Positions 8,003-16,812 are shown, numbered from the stretch's first letter. The stretch is 64,000 nucleotides of DNA from Caldisphaera lagunensis DSM 15908 (GCF_000317795.1 NC_019791.1:1116001-1180000), one strand, 5' to 3'. Notes: generated by a model not told the origin, from the sequence alone. Program-made: numbers and translations.

Positions 8003-9765
8003 CAACCTTTTGTTTCTACTTCTTTCCCTAGTTCTCTTAGGTCAGCGGAATTATAAATGAATTTCTTTAAAACATTTGCTGTTTCTGAAATGCTTACCCT
8101 AACCTGTTTCCAAGTATCCCTATCCCTCATAGTTACTGTATTATCTTCTAGTGTTTGATAATCTATCGTAAATGCAACAGGTATACCTATTTCATCGGCC
8201 CTTGCATATCTTTTTCCTATACTACCATTATCATCATATAAAACATTAAAGCCTTCTGAGGCAAGATATGAATAGAGTTGCTTAGATTTATTTATTAATT
8301 TCTCATCATCTTCTATTAATGGTAAAACTACTGCATCTACAGGAGATAAATATCTAGGAAATGATAATACTATCCTTCCATCAACCTCTCTATACGCATA
8401 TTCTAGCAACACATAAAGAAGCCTATCTGTACCAAATGATGGTTCAATAACATGAGGAATAAACTTTCTGCCAGCAACTTTTTCCTCTTTTTCAATTATT
8501 ATCAAGGCTTCCTTAGGAACATCTATGCCATCTATGTTAATTTTTCCTTTTTCATTTATTTCCCTTATAACATAATCAGGATCTAATTCTTCAACCTTCT
8601 TCATAAATTCAAAGGCTTTTGACTTAAAATTCTTTCCCGCGTATGCCTTATCTAATAAAACCTTCTTTACCTTCATAACTACAGGTTCTTCATAAGCTTC
8701 AAACACCTCTATGTCAGCATTACTATATTTTTTATGTCTTGATAAATCATAGTCTCCCCTATAAGCATATCCTGCTACTTCTATCCAACCCCATCTTGAT
8801 GTCTTAACCATATGATCAAATGTCTGACTTGAATAATGAGCCCTTTCTTTGGGTCCCTTCTCTAAGAAATACATATTTGTTTCTGGAACTCCTATTTTTA
8901 AAAGCAGGAGCTTTCCAATAACCATCCAATATGCCATGCAAGGGTTAATAACAAAGTTCCTTTCTATTGCTTCCTTTACTGTTACAGTTATGAAACCTTT
9001 TTTATTTTCTTTGTATGTATAAGGTAATATATTAAGGGTTTCGTTATAATATTTTTCAACATTTGGACACTCATTTTTATTAGGATTAAAGAAATATTCC
9101 ATTTCCATTATTGTAAAATCCCTTAACCTTATCATACCTTGCCTTGGACTGATCTCATTTCTCCCAACTTTACCTACTTGAGCAATTCCTATAGGTAACT
9201 TATTTCTTAAAGATTCATGAATTCTTTTAAATGCAACAAATATTCCTTGAGCAAGCTCAGGCCTAATGTAACCTACGTTACCTTCATAAGGTCCTATTTG
9301 TGTTTTAAATAATAAGTTGAATGTTTTAACTTCACCTAATTCCCCATTACAAACTGGACATCTTAATCCTTTTTCCTTTATTATATTATTAAGTTCATTT
9401 ATACCAATTCCTTCGGCATCCATATTTAATTTCTCTTCTATTAAATGATCAGCTCTAAAAATTCTACCACAACTATTACATCTAACTATCGGATCTGTAA
9501 AATTCTCTACATGACCGCTAGCTTCATAAACAATTGATGGGCCTATAATTGGTGTTTCAACCTCAACAACAGTATCTTGATTACCTTTAATAAAGAGTTC
9601 CCTCCATAACTCTATTATTTTTCTTTTTAAAACAGTACCATATGGCCCTATATCATAGAATCCTGCCTGACCTCCATAAATTTCATATGATGGCCAGAAG
9701 AAACCTCTCCTCTTTGCTATATCTATTATTTTATCATAAATGTTTTCATCTGGCAAAATTCTCAA
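8002..9765 (-). CDS. glyS: Glycyl-tRNA synthetase (class II, archaeal/eukaryotic type)
   Basis: This enzyme charges tRNA-Gly. The 587-residue protein opens with the characteristic FFWPSYEIYGGQAGFYDIGP. It has a class II motif 2 region (GRNEISPRQGMIRLRDFT) and motif 3 (EPSFGTDRLLYVLLEYA), then a C-terminal anticodon-binding domain (VVLPLIEDDEKL, YDDNGSIGKRYARADEIG). A CxxC pair (RCNSCG and CPVCNG) forms the inserted zinc-binding element. The start is TTG at 9765, and a second TTG at 9756 is possible. It heads an operon with two unknown genes and is divergent from agmatinase. Confidence 0.96.
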   Translation of the reverse strand: MRILPDENIYDKIIDIAKRRGFFWPSYEIYGGQAGFYDIGPYGTVLKRKIIELWRELFIKGNQDTVVEVETPIIGPSIVYEASGHVENFTDPIVRCNSCGRIFRADHLIEEKLNMDAEGIGINELNNIIKEKGLRCPVCNGELGEVKTFNLLFKTQIGPYEGNVGYIRPELAQGIFVAFKRIHESLRNKLPIGIAQVGKVGRNEISPRQGMIRLRDFTIMEMEYFFNPNKNECPNVEKYYNETLNILPYTYKENKKGFITVTVKEAIERNFVINPCMAYWMVIGKLLLLKIGVPETNMYFLEKGPKERAHYSSQTFDHMVKTSRWGWIEVAGYAYRGDYDLSRHKKYSNADIEVFEAYEEPVVMKVKKVLLDKAYAGKNFKSKAFEFMKKVEELDPDYVIREINEKGKINIDGIDVPKEALIIIEKEEKVAGRKFIPHVIEPSFGTDRLLYVLLEYAYREVDGRIVLSFPRYLSPVDAVVLPLIEDDEKLINKSKQLYSYLASEGFNVLYDDNGSIGKRYARADEIGIPVAFTIDYQTLEDNTVTMRDRDTWKQVRVSISETANVLKKFIYNSADLRELGKEVETKG

Positions 9766-9835
9766 CCCTTCTTTTCTCCTTTATATAGGTCAAAACTTTT
9801 ATTTATATAGATTTATTTACTGTGAGGTGAGGAAA

Positions 9836-10753
9836 TTGAGTTTGAAAGATATATACTTAACAAAATCATCAAAAAATTATGCTGGATTAGAAAATAATAA
9901 GAACTCAAGGTATGAAATAATAGGTGTTCCCTTTGACTCTTCTACATCATACAAACCAGGAACAAGATTTGGTCCTGATGCAATAAGACAGGCTGCATCT
10001 GGATTAGAATCAAATAGCTATTTTTCAGATATTTACCTTGAGGATATAGGCATAATTGATGAAGGAGATGTAGGCATTGTAATAGGTGATATAAATGAAA
10101 CCTTAAACAGGATAACTGGGGTCATAAGTGATGTAATTCAAGAAAACAAAATTCCAATAATGATTGGAGGAGAACATACAATAACCTATGGATCAATGAG
10201 AGCATTTAAAAAGCAAGGTATTACTCCTTGTTTGATTGTAATTGATGCACATTATGATTTAAGAGATGAATATCTTGGGTTAAAGAATGGACATGCGTCG
10301 GTAATGAGAAGATCTTTAGAATTATTGGGAGGAACGAAAATTAATTATATAGGTGTTAGGGCATACTCTAAAGAAGAAAAAAATTATGCTCTATCTAAAA
10401 ATAACATAAATACAATTAAACCTTCTGATATTTATAAAGTTGGTTTAATAAATGCAATAAATTCAGTAAAGAAATTCTTAGTTGATTGCAAACACATTTA
10501 TTTATCTATTGATATGGATGGATTTGATCCCTCTTATGCACCAGGAGTTGGAAATCCTGAGCCTGGAGGAATAACTAATATAGAAGGACTTACTATTATA
10601 AACCAAATAGTCGATGAAAGGCTTGTCGGTGCAGATGTTGTTGAAGTATCACCACCTTATGATCAAGGCGGAATAACATCTTCGCTAGCTGCAAAGCTAA
10701 TAAATGAAATAATTATGAAGAATTATATATCATTAAGCAAGAAAAATTCTTAA
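9836..10753 (+). CDS. speB: Agmatinase/arginase-family ureohydrolase
   Basis: The ureohydrolase fold is clear: GGEHTITYGS, the metal-binding IDAHYDLRDEY, NGHASVMRRS, SIDMDGFDP and EVSPPYDQGG. The aspartate and histidine ligands of the dimanganese centre are all present. In archaea these enzymes usually turn agmatine into putrescine plus urea for polyamine synthesis. Related specificities (formiminoglutamase, other guanidines) cannot be excluded. The start is TTG 9836, five bases after GAGGTGA, giving 305 aa. The frame is open further upstream but without a start signal. Confidence 0.88.
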   Translation: MSLKDIYLTKSSKNYAGLENNKNSRYEIIGVPFDSSTSYKPGTRFGPDAIRQAASGLESNSYFSDIYLEDIGIIDEGDVGIVIGDINETLNRITGVISDVIQENKIPIMIGGEHTITYGSMRAFKKQGITPCLIVIDAHYDLRDEYLGLKNGHASVMRRSLELLGGTKINYIGVRAYSKEEKNYALSKNNINTIKPSDIYKVGLINAINSVKKFLVDCKHIYLSIDMDGFDPSYAPGVGNPEPGGITNIEGLTIINQIVDERLVGADVVEVSPPYDQGGITSSLAAKLINEIIMKNYISLSKKNS

Positions 10754-10999
10754 TTAAATTGCATCAACCCTTCTGGGCTTAACAAGAGTTGGAGGAGCTC
10801 TTAATTTAATAAATATTCTATAACCACATCTTGGACATTGCATGCTGCGGTATTGATCAAGTTCCGATTTGCTTATCTTATAACCACAATTTAAGCACAT
10901 ATAATAAACTTCTCTTTCTTTTATACCATATAAAGGTCCTGAGTATTCTTCTTCATTTTCTTCTCTTATTGGTTCTCCGATGCCTTCGTCTTCTGACAC
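10754..10999 (-). CDS. rpo12: DNA-directed RNA polymerase subunit Rpo12 (RpoP)
   Basis: The C-terminal 50 residues are a typical Rpo12/Rpb12 zinc ribbon, with CLNCGYKI then CPRCGYRIFIKLRAP. This small subunit joins the Rpo3-Rpo10-Rpo11 platform of RNA polymerase. It is preceded by an acidic extension of about 30 residues that the usual family members of about 48 aa lack. I chose GTG 10999, six bases after GGTG. GTG 11008 is also open. An internal ATG in front of the first cysteine would give a standard-length protein but has no good Shine-Dalgarno sequence. Confidence 0.85.
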   Translation of the reverse strand: MSEDEGIGEPIREENEEEYSGPLYGIKEREVYYMCLNCGYKISKSELDQYRSMQCPRCGYRIFIKLRAPPTLVKPRRVDAI

Positions 11000-11091
11000 C
11001 TTGTGCACCTATAAGTTATCTGTAAGATAAGGTTTATATTCCTAGATTAACCTTATAAAAACTAGATACCGTGAGGTGCTTCATAAAACCC

Positions 11092-11397
11092 ATGTCGAAA
11101 GAAGTTGATTGTGGAGGTCTTCCGCCGGATATATGCGAGCAACTTGCAACTGAAGAACAGATAATAAAAATAAGGCTTGAAACAAGAAGGTTTGGCAAAC
11201 AGGTAACAGTTATTGAAGGAATTGATGAAAAACAAGTTAATTACAAAGATTTGGCATCTAAACTTAAGAGCGAATTAGCAGCTGGAGGAACTTATAAAGA
11301 TGGAAGAATAGAATTACAAGGAGATCATAGAAAAAAAGTAAAAGATATATTAATAAAAATGGGTTTTCAGCCAGATAACATTATGATAATTGAATAA
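11092..11397 (+). CDS. aif1: Translation initiation factor aIF1 (SUI1)
   Basis: This 101-residue SUI1-fold protein starts [18 protein letters not shown] and contains [15 protein letters not shown] and [15 protein letters not shown], the conserved core of aIF1/eIF1. It binds the small subunit near the P site and keeps start-codon selection accurate. ATG 11092 gives the normal family length. The upstream GTG at 11071 would add seven residues and overlaps GAGGTG. It is divergent from rpo12, and both are probably expressed from the shared 90-base gap. Confidence 0.93.
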   Translation: MSKEVDCGGLPPDICEQLATEEQIIKIRLETRRFGKQVTVIEGIDEKQVNYKDLASKLKSELAAGGTYKDGRIELQGDHRKKVKDILIKMGFQPDNIMIIE

Positions 11398-11415
11398 AAT
11401 TTTATAAAATATCTC

Positions 11416-11468
11416 CGTTTATTTTAAATATAAATATTGCTGGTTACCCTATCCAGTTTCGAGCAAAA
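11416..11468 (+). promoter_or_regulatory. cobT promoter with inverted repeat
   Basis: A TATA-like run, GTTTATTTTAAATATAAATA, at about 11417-11436 is followed by CTGG (11440-11443) and CCAG (11453-11456) around TTACCCTAT. The repeat sits near the expected transcription start, where a bound repressor could block RNA polymerase. No Shine-Dalgarno sequence precedes the cobT ATG. The elements of a cobalamin riboswitch were not found. Confidence 0.35.
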
Positions 11469-12482
11469 ATGAAAGCAGTTGCAATATATGTAGGAGGATC
11501 AACAAAAACTTCAACCATAGAAGGTATAAGTATAGCAGGATCTAATAGCCAAGATACACTATATACACCAACCCTTGATTTAGAATATGTAATTAATGGA
11601 ATCCCTATAACGAAAAAAGAAATCCCAGTTACACCAAATGGATTACCGACACCTGCTGTAATAACCAGGTCCATTTTAAAGAAATTAAATATACAATACT
11701 TTGTTGTTGATTCTGGTTTATATTATAAGCTAAAGGTTCCTCATATAAAAATACCAAGTTCTATTCCTGGAGAAAACATCTATTCTTCTAATGCATTCCC
11801 CTATGGAACTGCAAAAAATATATTTGAGGAATCAAAACTATTGGGGGAAATAATATCTTCAAAGCAGGACATTGTTTTGATAGGAGAAAGTATTCCAGGA
11901 GGAACAACTACAGCTGCTGCAATAATGGAAGCCTTAGGATATAATGCATTGAAATTTATTAGTAGTGCATCACCAAAGAACCCAAGGGATTTAAAGGAAA
12001 AAGTTATTAGTAATGCATTAAAAAGAATAGATCCTAATGATAATGTTTTTTCTATTATAGATAAAGTTGGAGATCCAGTCCACATCTCAATGGCTGGAAT
12101 TGCCGCTGGCTCATTGAAAAATTCATCAAAAATTTTATTAGCAGGAGGTACACAGATGGGGGCAGTTGTTTCAATATTATCTAAACTAAACTATTTAGAT
12201 AATAGAATAAAAATTGCAACAACAAGTTGGATAGCAAAAGATAAAGAATCAAACATTTTTAAACTTATTGAACAAATTGATAAAAGAATTGAAATTATTG
12301 TATCGGATATTAATTTTTCAGATGCAAAGTATGAAGGACTTAAATTATATGAAGAAGGTTACGTGAAAGAAGGTGTTGGTGCAGGGGGAACAATGATATT
12401 ATCCAAATACCTTGGATTGAGTGTTTACGAAATTAAAAATAGTATTTATGAAGAATATGAGAGGCTGAGATCTCTTGGTTAA
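11469..12482 (+). CDS. cobT: Nicotinate-nucleotide:base phosphoribosyltransferase, archaeal CobT
   Basis: CobT activates the lower-ligand base of cobamides as its alpha-riboside phosphate. Recognisable stretches are GLPTPAVITRSIL, the glycine-rich GESIPGGTTTAAAIMEALGY, SSASPKNPRDLKE and LLAGGTQMGAVVSIL, typical of the archaeal UPF0284/CobT group. The length (337 aa) is normal. It heads the cobamide operon and overlaps cbiS by eight bases. Which base is used (dimethylbenzimidazole, adenine or another) cannot be told. Confidence 0.9.
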   Translation: MKAVAIYVGGSTKTSTIEGISIAGSNSQDTLYTPTLDLEYVINGIPITKKEIPVTPNGLPTPAVITRSILKKLNIQYFVVDSGLYYKLKVPHIKIPSSIPGENIYSSNAFPYGTAKNIFEESKLLGEIISSKQDIVLIGESIPGGTTTAAAIMEALGYNALKFISSASPKNPRDLKEKVISNALKRIDPNDNVFSIIDKVGDPVHISMAGIAAGSLKNSSKILLAGGTQMGAVVSILSKLNYLDNRIKIATTSWIAKDKESNIFKLIEQIDKRIEIIVSDINFSDAKYEGLKLYEEGYVKEGVGAGGTMILSKYLGLSVYEIKNSIYEEYERLRSLG

Positions 12483-13545
12483 CATAAAAATAATTGACAA
12501 CAATTTAATCTTAGAATTTGATAAAGAAATGAATATATTAACAACGGTTCATATAAATGCTATTACAAAGAGCAAACATATTTTAATTAATCACGTCGAA
12601 AAAGACTTTAAAACAAATGATATTGAAGGATTTAAAAAAGAAGTTTTAAAAAAACTAGGCCTTAGCTTAAATACACCTGTTTTTTTAACAGCAGTGGATA
12701 TAAAAAACTATAAAATTAAAGAAAATGAATTTGGTGGGGCTTTAATAACAGCTGGATTCGAAGTCCCTAATTGCATATATCAAAAAGATCTCTTCAATGG
12801 AATGTGTGGAGGTACAATAAACATAATATCATGGGTTAACATAAAATTAACCCTTAACGGCTTACTTGATCTTTTTAGAACAATAACTGAAACCAAATGT
12901 CTTGCATCTAGTGATTTATTGTTAAGATGCGAATCAAGGGCATCTGGAACATCAAGCGATGGAATAGGAGTTGCTGCAGAAATATCTAATGATGGATTTA
13001 TGTTTAGTGGGCTTGCAACATATCATGGAAATGCTATAGCTAAGTTAATTTATGAAACACTAGTTTCTTTCAACAATGAACAAACCCTATTAAAAAGATC
13101 ACTTGGTATATCACTAGAAGAATTAGTTGAACAAGCTATGATAATATATAAAAAAGCGCCAGTACCAAACGTAGACGAAAAAACTGTTTATAATATGATA
13201 TATAGCGAATTAAATAATGAGCTTAAGGATCCCAACGTATGGTCCTACATAATTGCAGCAAGAGAATTGGATTTAAGGGGGGTAAGCAATACATTTCCAT
13301 ATTTAAATAAAGAAGAGTTTGAAAGAGATTCAAAAAGAATCATAGCTGATGAAGCTCTTGCCTCATCTCTAAGCATTTATTTATCAGGTTTTAAGGGGCT
13401 AACTTCAACATATTGGGTTGATACAATCAAAGATAAGGAAAATCTAAAGTTCTCTCATTTACCTATGTTTGAAGATGATATAGTATCTGCATTAATTGGC
13501 TCTACCCTCTCAAGAATTTATGATAAATTATTAGGTGCAAAATAA
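12475..13545 (+). CDS. cbiS: CbiS: adenosylcobinamide amidohydrolase fused to alpha-ribazole-phosphate phosphatase
   Basis: Residues 1 to about 220 match the CbiZ amidohydrolase (GGALITAGFEVPN, SSDLLLRCESRASGTSSDG), which removes the aminopropanol arm of incoming cobinamide to give cobyric acid. The last 130 or so residues (LGISLEELVEQAMIIYKKAP, ELDLRGV) look like the PgpA-type CobZ phosphatase, which dephosphorylates alpha-ribazole phosphate. This fusion is known as CbiS, characterised in Methanopyrus. The start is TTG 12475, overlapping the end of cobT. Its presence indicates corrinoid salvage. Confidence 0.87.
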   Translation: MVNIKIIDNNLILEFDKEMNILTTVHINAITKSKHILINHVEKDFKTNDIEGFKKEVLKKLGLSLNTPVFLTAVDIKNYKIKENEFGGALITAGFEVPNCIYQKDLFNGMCGGTINIISWVNIKLTLNGLLDLFRTITETKCLASSDLLLRCESRASGTSSDGIGVAAEISNDGFMFSGLATYHGNAIAKLIYETLVSFNNEQTLLKRSLGISLEELVEQAMIIYKKAPVPNVDEKTVYNMIYSELNNELKDPNVWSYIIAARELDLRGVSNTFPYLNKEEFERDSKRIIADEALASSLSIYLSGFKGLTSTYWVDTIKDKENLKFSHLPMFEDDIVSALIGSTLSRIYDKLLGAK

Positions 13546-14079
13546 ATGGTTTTTGATGCTGATATAGCAATAATCATGGCAGGAGGAAAAGGGAAGAGAT
13601 TTGGGTCAAGTTTTAAACCTTTTATTGAAATTTGTGGAAAGCCTATGATATTTAATATAATAGATAAAACTAAGAAATTGTTTAAATTCAATATAATAGC
13701 AATATCTGAAAATGTAGAAAATTTTTTATATATTTTAAAAAATAAATACAAAGATCTATTGTTAATTTATACAACAGGAATTGATTATTCGATAGACTTA
13801 AAAATAGTATTAGATATGATAAAGAAAAGGCCAATTATAGTTTTTCCCTCAGATATACCATTTATTAAAGAGAACACAATTGAAGAGATCATATTATTAT
13901 CAAGAGGAATGAATGAAGATTTAATAACAATATTAAATAAACAAGGAGAACCTGTAGGCATTTCAATTATTAAGGGGAATGATTTAAATAGATGGACAAA
14001 TTTAAAGTTAAACGAAGATTTGATTAATATAAACACAAAAGATGATTTAAATAATGCAAAGGTGATATGCAATGATTAA
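13546..14079 (+). CDS. cobY: Adenosylcobinamide-phosphate guanylyltransferase CobY
   Basis: This is a single nucleotidyltransferase domain of 177 residues with the signature AIIMAGGKGKRFGSSFKPF at the N-terminus and IVFPSDIPFI as the metal-binding segment. In this operon it is best read as CobY, the archaeal replacement of CobU, which transfers GMP from GTP to adenosylcobinamide phosphate. The ATG directly follows the cbiS stop, and GGTG lies eight bases before it. The 3' end overlaps cobD. Confidence 0.88.
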   Translation: MVFDADIAIIMAGGKGKRFGSSFKPFIEICGKPMIFNIIDKTKKLFKFNIIAISENVENFLYILKNKYKDLLLIYTTGIDYSIDLKIVLDMIKKRPIIVFPSDIPFIKENTIEEIILLSRGMNEDLITILNKQGEPVGISIIKGNDLNRWTNLKLNEDLININTKDDLNNAKVICND

Positions 14080-15109
14080 GAGAAATCATGGTGGTACATC
14101 AAACAAAAACGTTATTGATTTTAGTTCACCCACAAATCCATATGGACCTCCAGCTATTTCTGATGACATATTAAAAAATTGTATAAAAAATAAGGTCTAC
14201 AAATATTACCCTTCATATAAAAAATTAAATAAAGCTTTATCTGATTACTGGGGAATTGATGAAGATAATATAATACCAGTTAATGGAAGCGATGAGGCCC
14301 TAACTCTAATACCATTAGCCCTAAAGTTGAAAAAATTAATAATTATTGAACCTAATTTTGGAGATTTTGATTTAATGTCAAAAAACTTAAGAATTAGACT
14401 AATAAGACCTTTAATAAAACTTGATCTTGAAGAACTATATATAGATATAGATGAAATAGTTAAAATAGCTAATAAAAATAATTCTCCAGTTTTATTTTCA
14501 AGGCCTAACAATCCTACAGGTTATTGTATGAAAGAAAAAGATTTAGAATATTTATCATCAAACATAAATAACTTACTTATTGTAGATGAAGCATTTGTTG
14601 AAATATCAAGCTGCAACAAAATTAAGCCAAACGAAAACATTATAATCGTGAGAAGCCAAACGAAAACATTTTCAACCCCTGGATTAAGACTTGGAGAAGT
14701 TATTTCATTAAATAAAAATATTTTAAATAAAATAGAGTCTTCATTGCAAGCATGGCCTATTGATTCCGTAACAAATTGTTTTTATATAAAATTATTTAAA
14801 GAAAAGGAATTCATCAAGGAATATTTAACATTATCAAACAATTTAATATTTAAAGAAAAGGAATTCATCATGAGTAATCTAGATTTAACAAAATTTAAAA
14901 GTAATACATCATTTATTCTTATAAGGCATGAAAAAATACCAAATCCATTATTCAAAAAGAAACTGATTAAGAGAGGGATACTTATTAGGGATGCATCGAC
15001 ATTTTTTGGGCTAGATAAATCGTATTCTAGAATTTCAATTAAAACACATGATGAAAATCTGATTTTATTAAATTCAATAAAAGGTGTGTTAAATGAAAAG
15101 AGCTATTAA
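14072..15109 (+). CDS. cobD: Threonine-phosphate decarboxylase-like PLP enzyme CobD
   Basis: This is a fold-type I aminotransferase of the HisC/CobD family. It has an N-terminal NHGG, a nucleotide-binding NGSDEAL, FSRPNNPTGY, the aspartate in IVDEAFVEI and the likely PLP lysine in RSQTKTFSTPGLRLG. Within a cobamide operon it most likely makes (R)-1-aminopropan-2-ol phosphate from L-threonine phosphate. Histidinol-phosphate aminotransferase is the alternative by sequence alone. GGTGAT precedes the ATG. Two short direct repeats lie inside the gene (separate entries). It overlaps cobY and cobS. Confidence 0.86.
   Translation: MIKRNHGGTSNKNVIDFSSPTNPYGPPAISDDILKNCIKNKVYKYYPSYKKLNKALSDYWGIDEDNIIPVNGSDEALTLIPLALKLKKLIIIEPNFGDFDLMSKNLRIRLIRPLIKLDLEELYIDIDEIVKIANKNNSPVLFSRPNNPTGYCMKEKDLEYLSSNINNLLIVDEAFVEISSCNKIKPNENIIIVRSQTKTFSTPGLRLGEVISLNKNILNKIESSLQAWPIDSVTNCFYIKLFKEKEFIKEYLTLSNNLIFKEKEFIMSNLDLTKFKSNTSFILIRHEKIPNPLFKKKLIKRGILIRDASTFFGLDKSYSRISIKTHDENLILLNSIKGVLNEKSY
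14624..14670 (+). repeat. 18-bp direct repeat read in two frames inside cobD
   Basis: AAGCCAAACGAAAACATT occurs at 14624-14641 and again at 14653-14670, 29 bases apart. Because 29 is not a multiple of three, the first copy encodes KPNENI and the second, in another frame, encodes SQTKTF around the PLP lysine. Confidence 0.85.
14794..14870 (+). repeat. 23-bp in-frame direct repeat inside cobD
   Basis: A 23-base word (14794-14816) recurs exactly at 14848-14870, 54 bases or 18 codons apart. It gives FKEKEFI twice in the protein. It looks like a small tandem duplication in a surface helix. Confidence 0.85.
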
Positions 15110-15824
15110 AGGATTTTTAAGTCTTTTATCATTTTTAACAACAATACCAACAAATCAAAATAATATTAAAGAGGCATCTGAATATTTTTATTTATCACCA
15201 TTAATAGGTCTTATAGAAGGGATAATTATTGGTTTAATCTTCTTTCTTCTCAGATTTAATTTTATAATAAATGGTTCAATATTATTAGCATCTCATTTAT
15301 TGTTAACTGGAGGACTTAATTTAGATGGTTTTTCAGATTATTCTGATGTAATTGGTTCACGAAAAATTGGAGAAGAAGCGGAAAAAATATTAAAAGATCC
15401 TAGAAAAGGAAGCTTTGCAATTATTTTTACATCACTAATAATTATAATAAGGTTTGCATCTTTTTCAAATATCAAAAATATTTTTTCAATAGTATTATCA
15501 TATGTTACCGGAATAGAATCTGGTTACCTCATTTCATATTTTTCTAATGCCCCCAAATACCAAGGTTTAGGTAGCATGTTTATTGAAAGTTCTAAAAATA
15601 AGAAAAAACTTTTGTATAATTTAATAATATACTTAATCATTATAATTATTTTGCTTTTTGTTTCCAAAACAAAATATTATTTAATAAGCATCTTCTCATT
15701 ATTATTAGTTCCTATTATTGTATTTGATTCAAATAAAAGGCTTGGCTATGCAAATGGAGATGTAATAGGATTTACTATTGAGATTATTGAAACAGCTTCT
15801 TTATTAATTTCGGTGATAATATAG
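15093..15824 (+). CDS. cobS: Cobalamin-5'-phosphate synthase CobS
   Basis: This is an integral membrane protein of 243 residues with about six hydrophobic helices and the family signature GGLNLDGFSDYSDVIGS followed by ILKDPRKGSFA. The aspartates in that loop bind magnesium. It joins adenosyl-GDP-cobinamide with alpha-ribazole (phosphate) to form the cobamide at the membrane. GGTG lies before the ATG, and the gene overlaps cobD by 17 bases. Confidence 0.92.
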   Translation: MKRAIKGFLSLLSFLTTIPTNQNNIKEASEYFYLSPLIGLIEGIIIGLIFFLLRFNFIINGSILLASHLLLTGGLNLDGFSDYSDVIGSRKIGEEAEKILKDPRKGSFAIIFTSLIIIIRFASFSNIKNIFSIVLSYVTGIESGYLISYFSNAPKYQGLGSMFIESSKNKKKLLYNLIIYLIIIIILLFVSKTKYYLISIFSLLLVPIIVFDSNKRLGYANGDVIGFTIEIIETASLLISVII

Positions 15825-15825
15825 A

Positions 15826-16776
15826 ATGATTTATTTGCCCAAATTCTTATATCCAAATCCATTATATATCATTGCATCATTAATATTGGCCTTAATATTA
15901 GATATAGTATATCCTTATCACAAAGGAGTTTTCTACAAGATACATCCAGTTCATACATCATATATTTTATCACAAAAACTCTATAAACCATATTCATCGA
16001 AACTTAGAGGTTTTTTCATATGGATTATAACTATTGGAACACATTTATTAATTTATTTATTATTATTATATTTATTATATAGGATAAATTTCATACTTTG
16101 GATTATAGCCTCTTCATATATAATAAAAACATCATTATCTTTTAAACTTTTATATGATATAGTTAAAAAAGTAAAGGAATCTTTATATAATAACGATATT
16201 GAAAAGGCAAGAAATATTGTAAGCGGCTTGGTAAGAAGGGATACAAGCAATTTGGATGAATATCATATTTCATCCGCTTCCATAGAATCTTTATCTGAAA
16301 GCTTTGTTGATGGGATTTTATCACCATTATTTTGGTTAATAATTTTTGGTCCTATAGGTTCGCTAATGCAAAGATTAATCAACACTTTAGATGGGTCCTT
16401 AGGTTTTAAAGATGAATTACACAAAGATGTTGGATTTGTAAGCGCCTTAGCAGATACAATAATAAACTATATTCCAGCAAGAATATCTGTTATCATATTT
16501 GCCCTTTCATCTGTTTTAATAGGAAACGATTTAAGATCTCTTTTTTCATGTTGGAAAAAATATAAAAATAAAACTGAAAGCAAAAATGCAGGCCATCCAA
16601 TGTCATCTTTTGCAGGTGCTTTAAAAATAAGTTTAGAAAAAATTAATAGTTATAGACTTTGCGATTATGATTTACCAAAAAAAGAAAATATAAATAATGC
16701 ATTAAAATTAATATTGGTTTCATATATTATAACATTAATTCTAACAATAGCTATAATTTATTTAATAAAACTTTAA
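15826..16776 (+). CDS. cbiB: Adenosylcobinamide-phosphate synthase CbiB
   Basis: This is a 316-residue membrane protein of the CbiB/CobD family. IHPVHT near residue 46, the loop ARNIVSGLVRRDTSNLD near 128, SASIESLSESFVDGILSPLFW and GFVSALADTIINYIPARIS all match. It attaches aminopropanol phosphate to cobyric acid, the step after the CbiZ reaction. Start and stop lie one to two codons from cobS. The asparagine-synthetase-like gene follows 36 bases later. Confidence 0.92.
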   Translation: MIYLPKFLYPNPLYIIASLILALILDIVYPYHKGVFYKIHPVHTSYILSQKLYKPYSSKLRGFFIWIITIGTHLLIYLLLLYLLYRINFILWIIASSYIIKTSLSFKLLYDIVKKVKESLYNNDIEKARNIVSGLVRRDTSNLDEYHISSASIESLSESFVDGILSPLFWLIIFGPIGSLMQRLINTLDGSLGFKDELHKDVGFVSALADTIINYIPARISVIIFALSSVLIGNDLRSLFSCWKKYKNKTESKNAGHPMSSFAGALKISLEKINSYRLCDYDLPKKENINNALKLILVSYIITLILTIAIIYLIKL

Positions 16777-16812
16777 AAATTAAGAGAATAAAAATTAAAA
16801 CAGTGAAAATAT

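Noticed and set aside
9740-9835. Longer N-terminus for agmatinase beginning at 9740
   Set aside because: It would overlap the divergent glyS start, lacks a ribosome binding site, and the added residues do not belong to the family. TTG 9836 follows GAGGTGA.
11398-11468. Possible cobalamin riboswitch before cobT
   Set aside because: The leader is too short, and no B12-box-like conserved core could be found.
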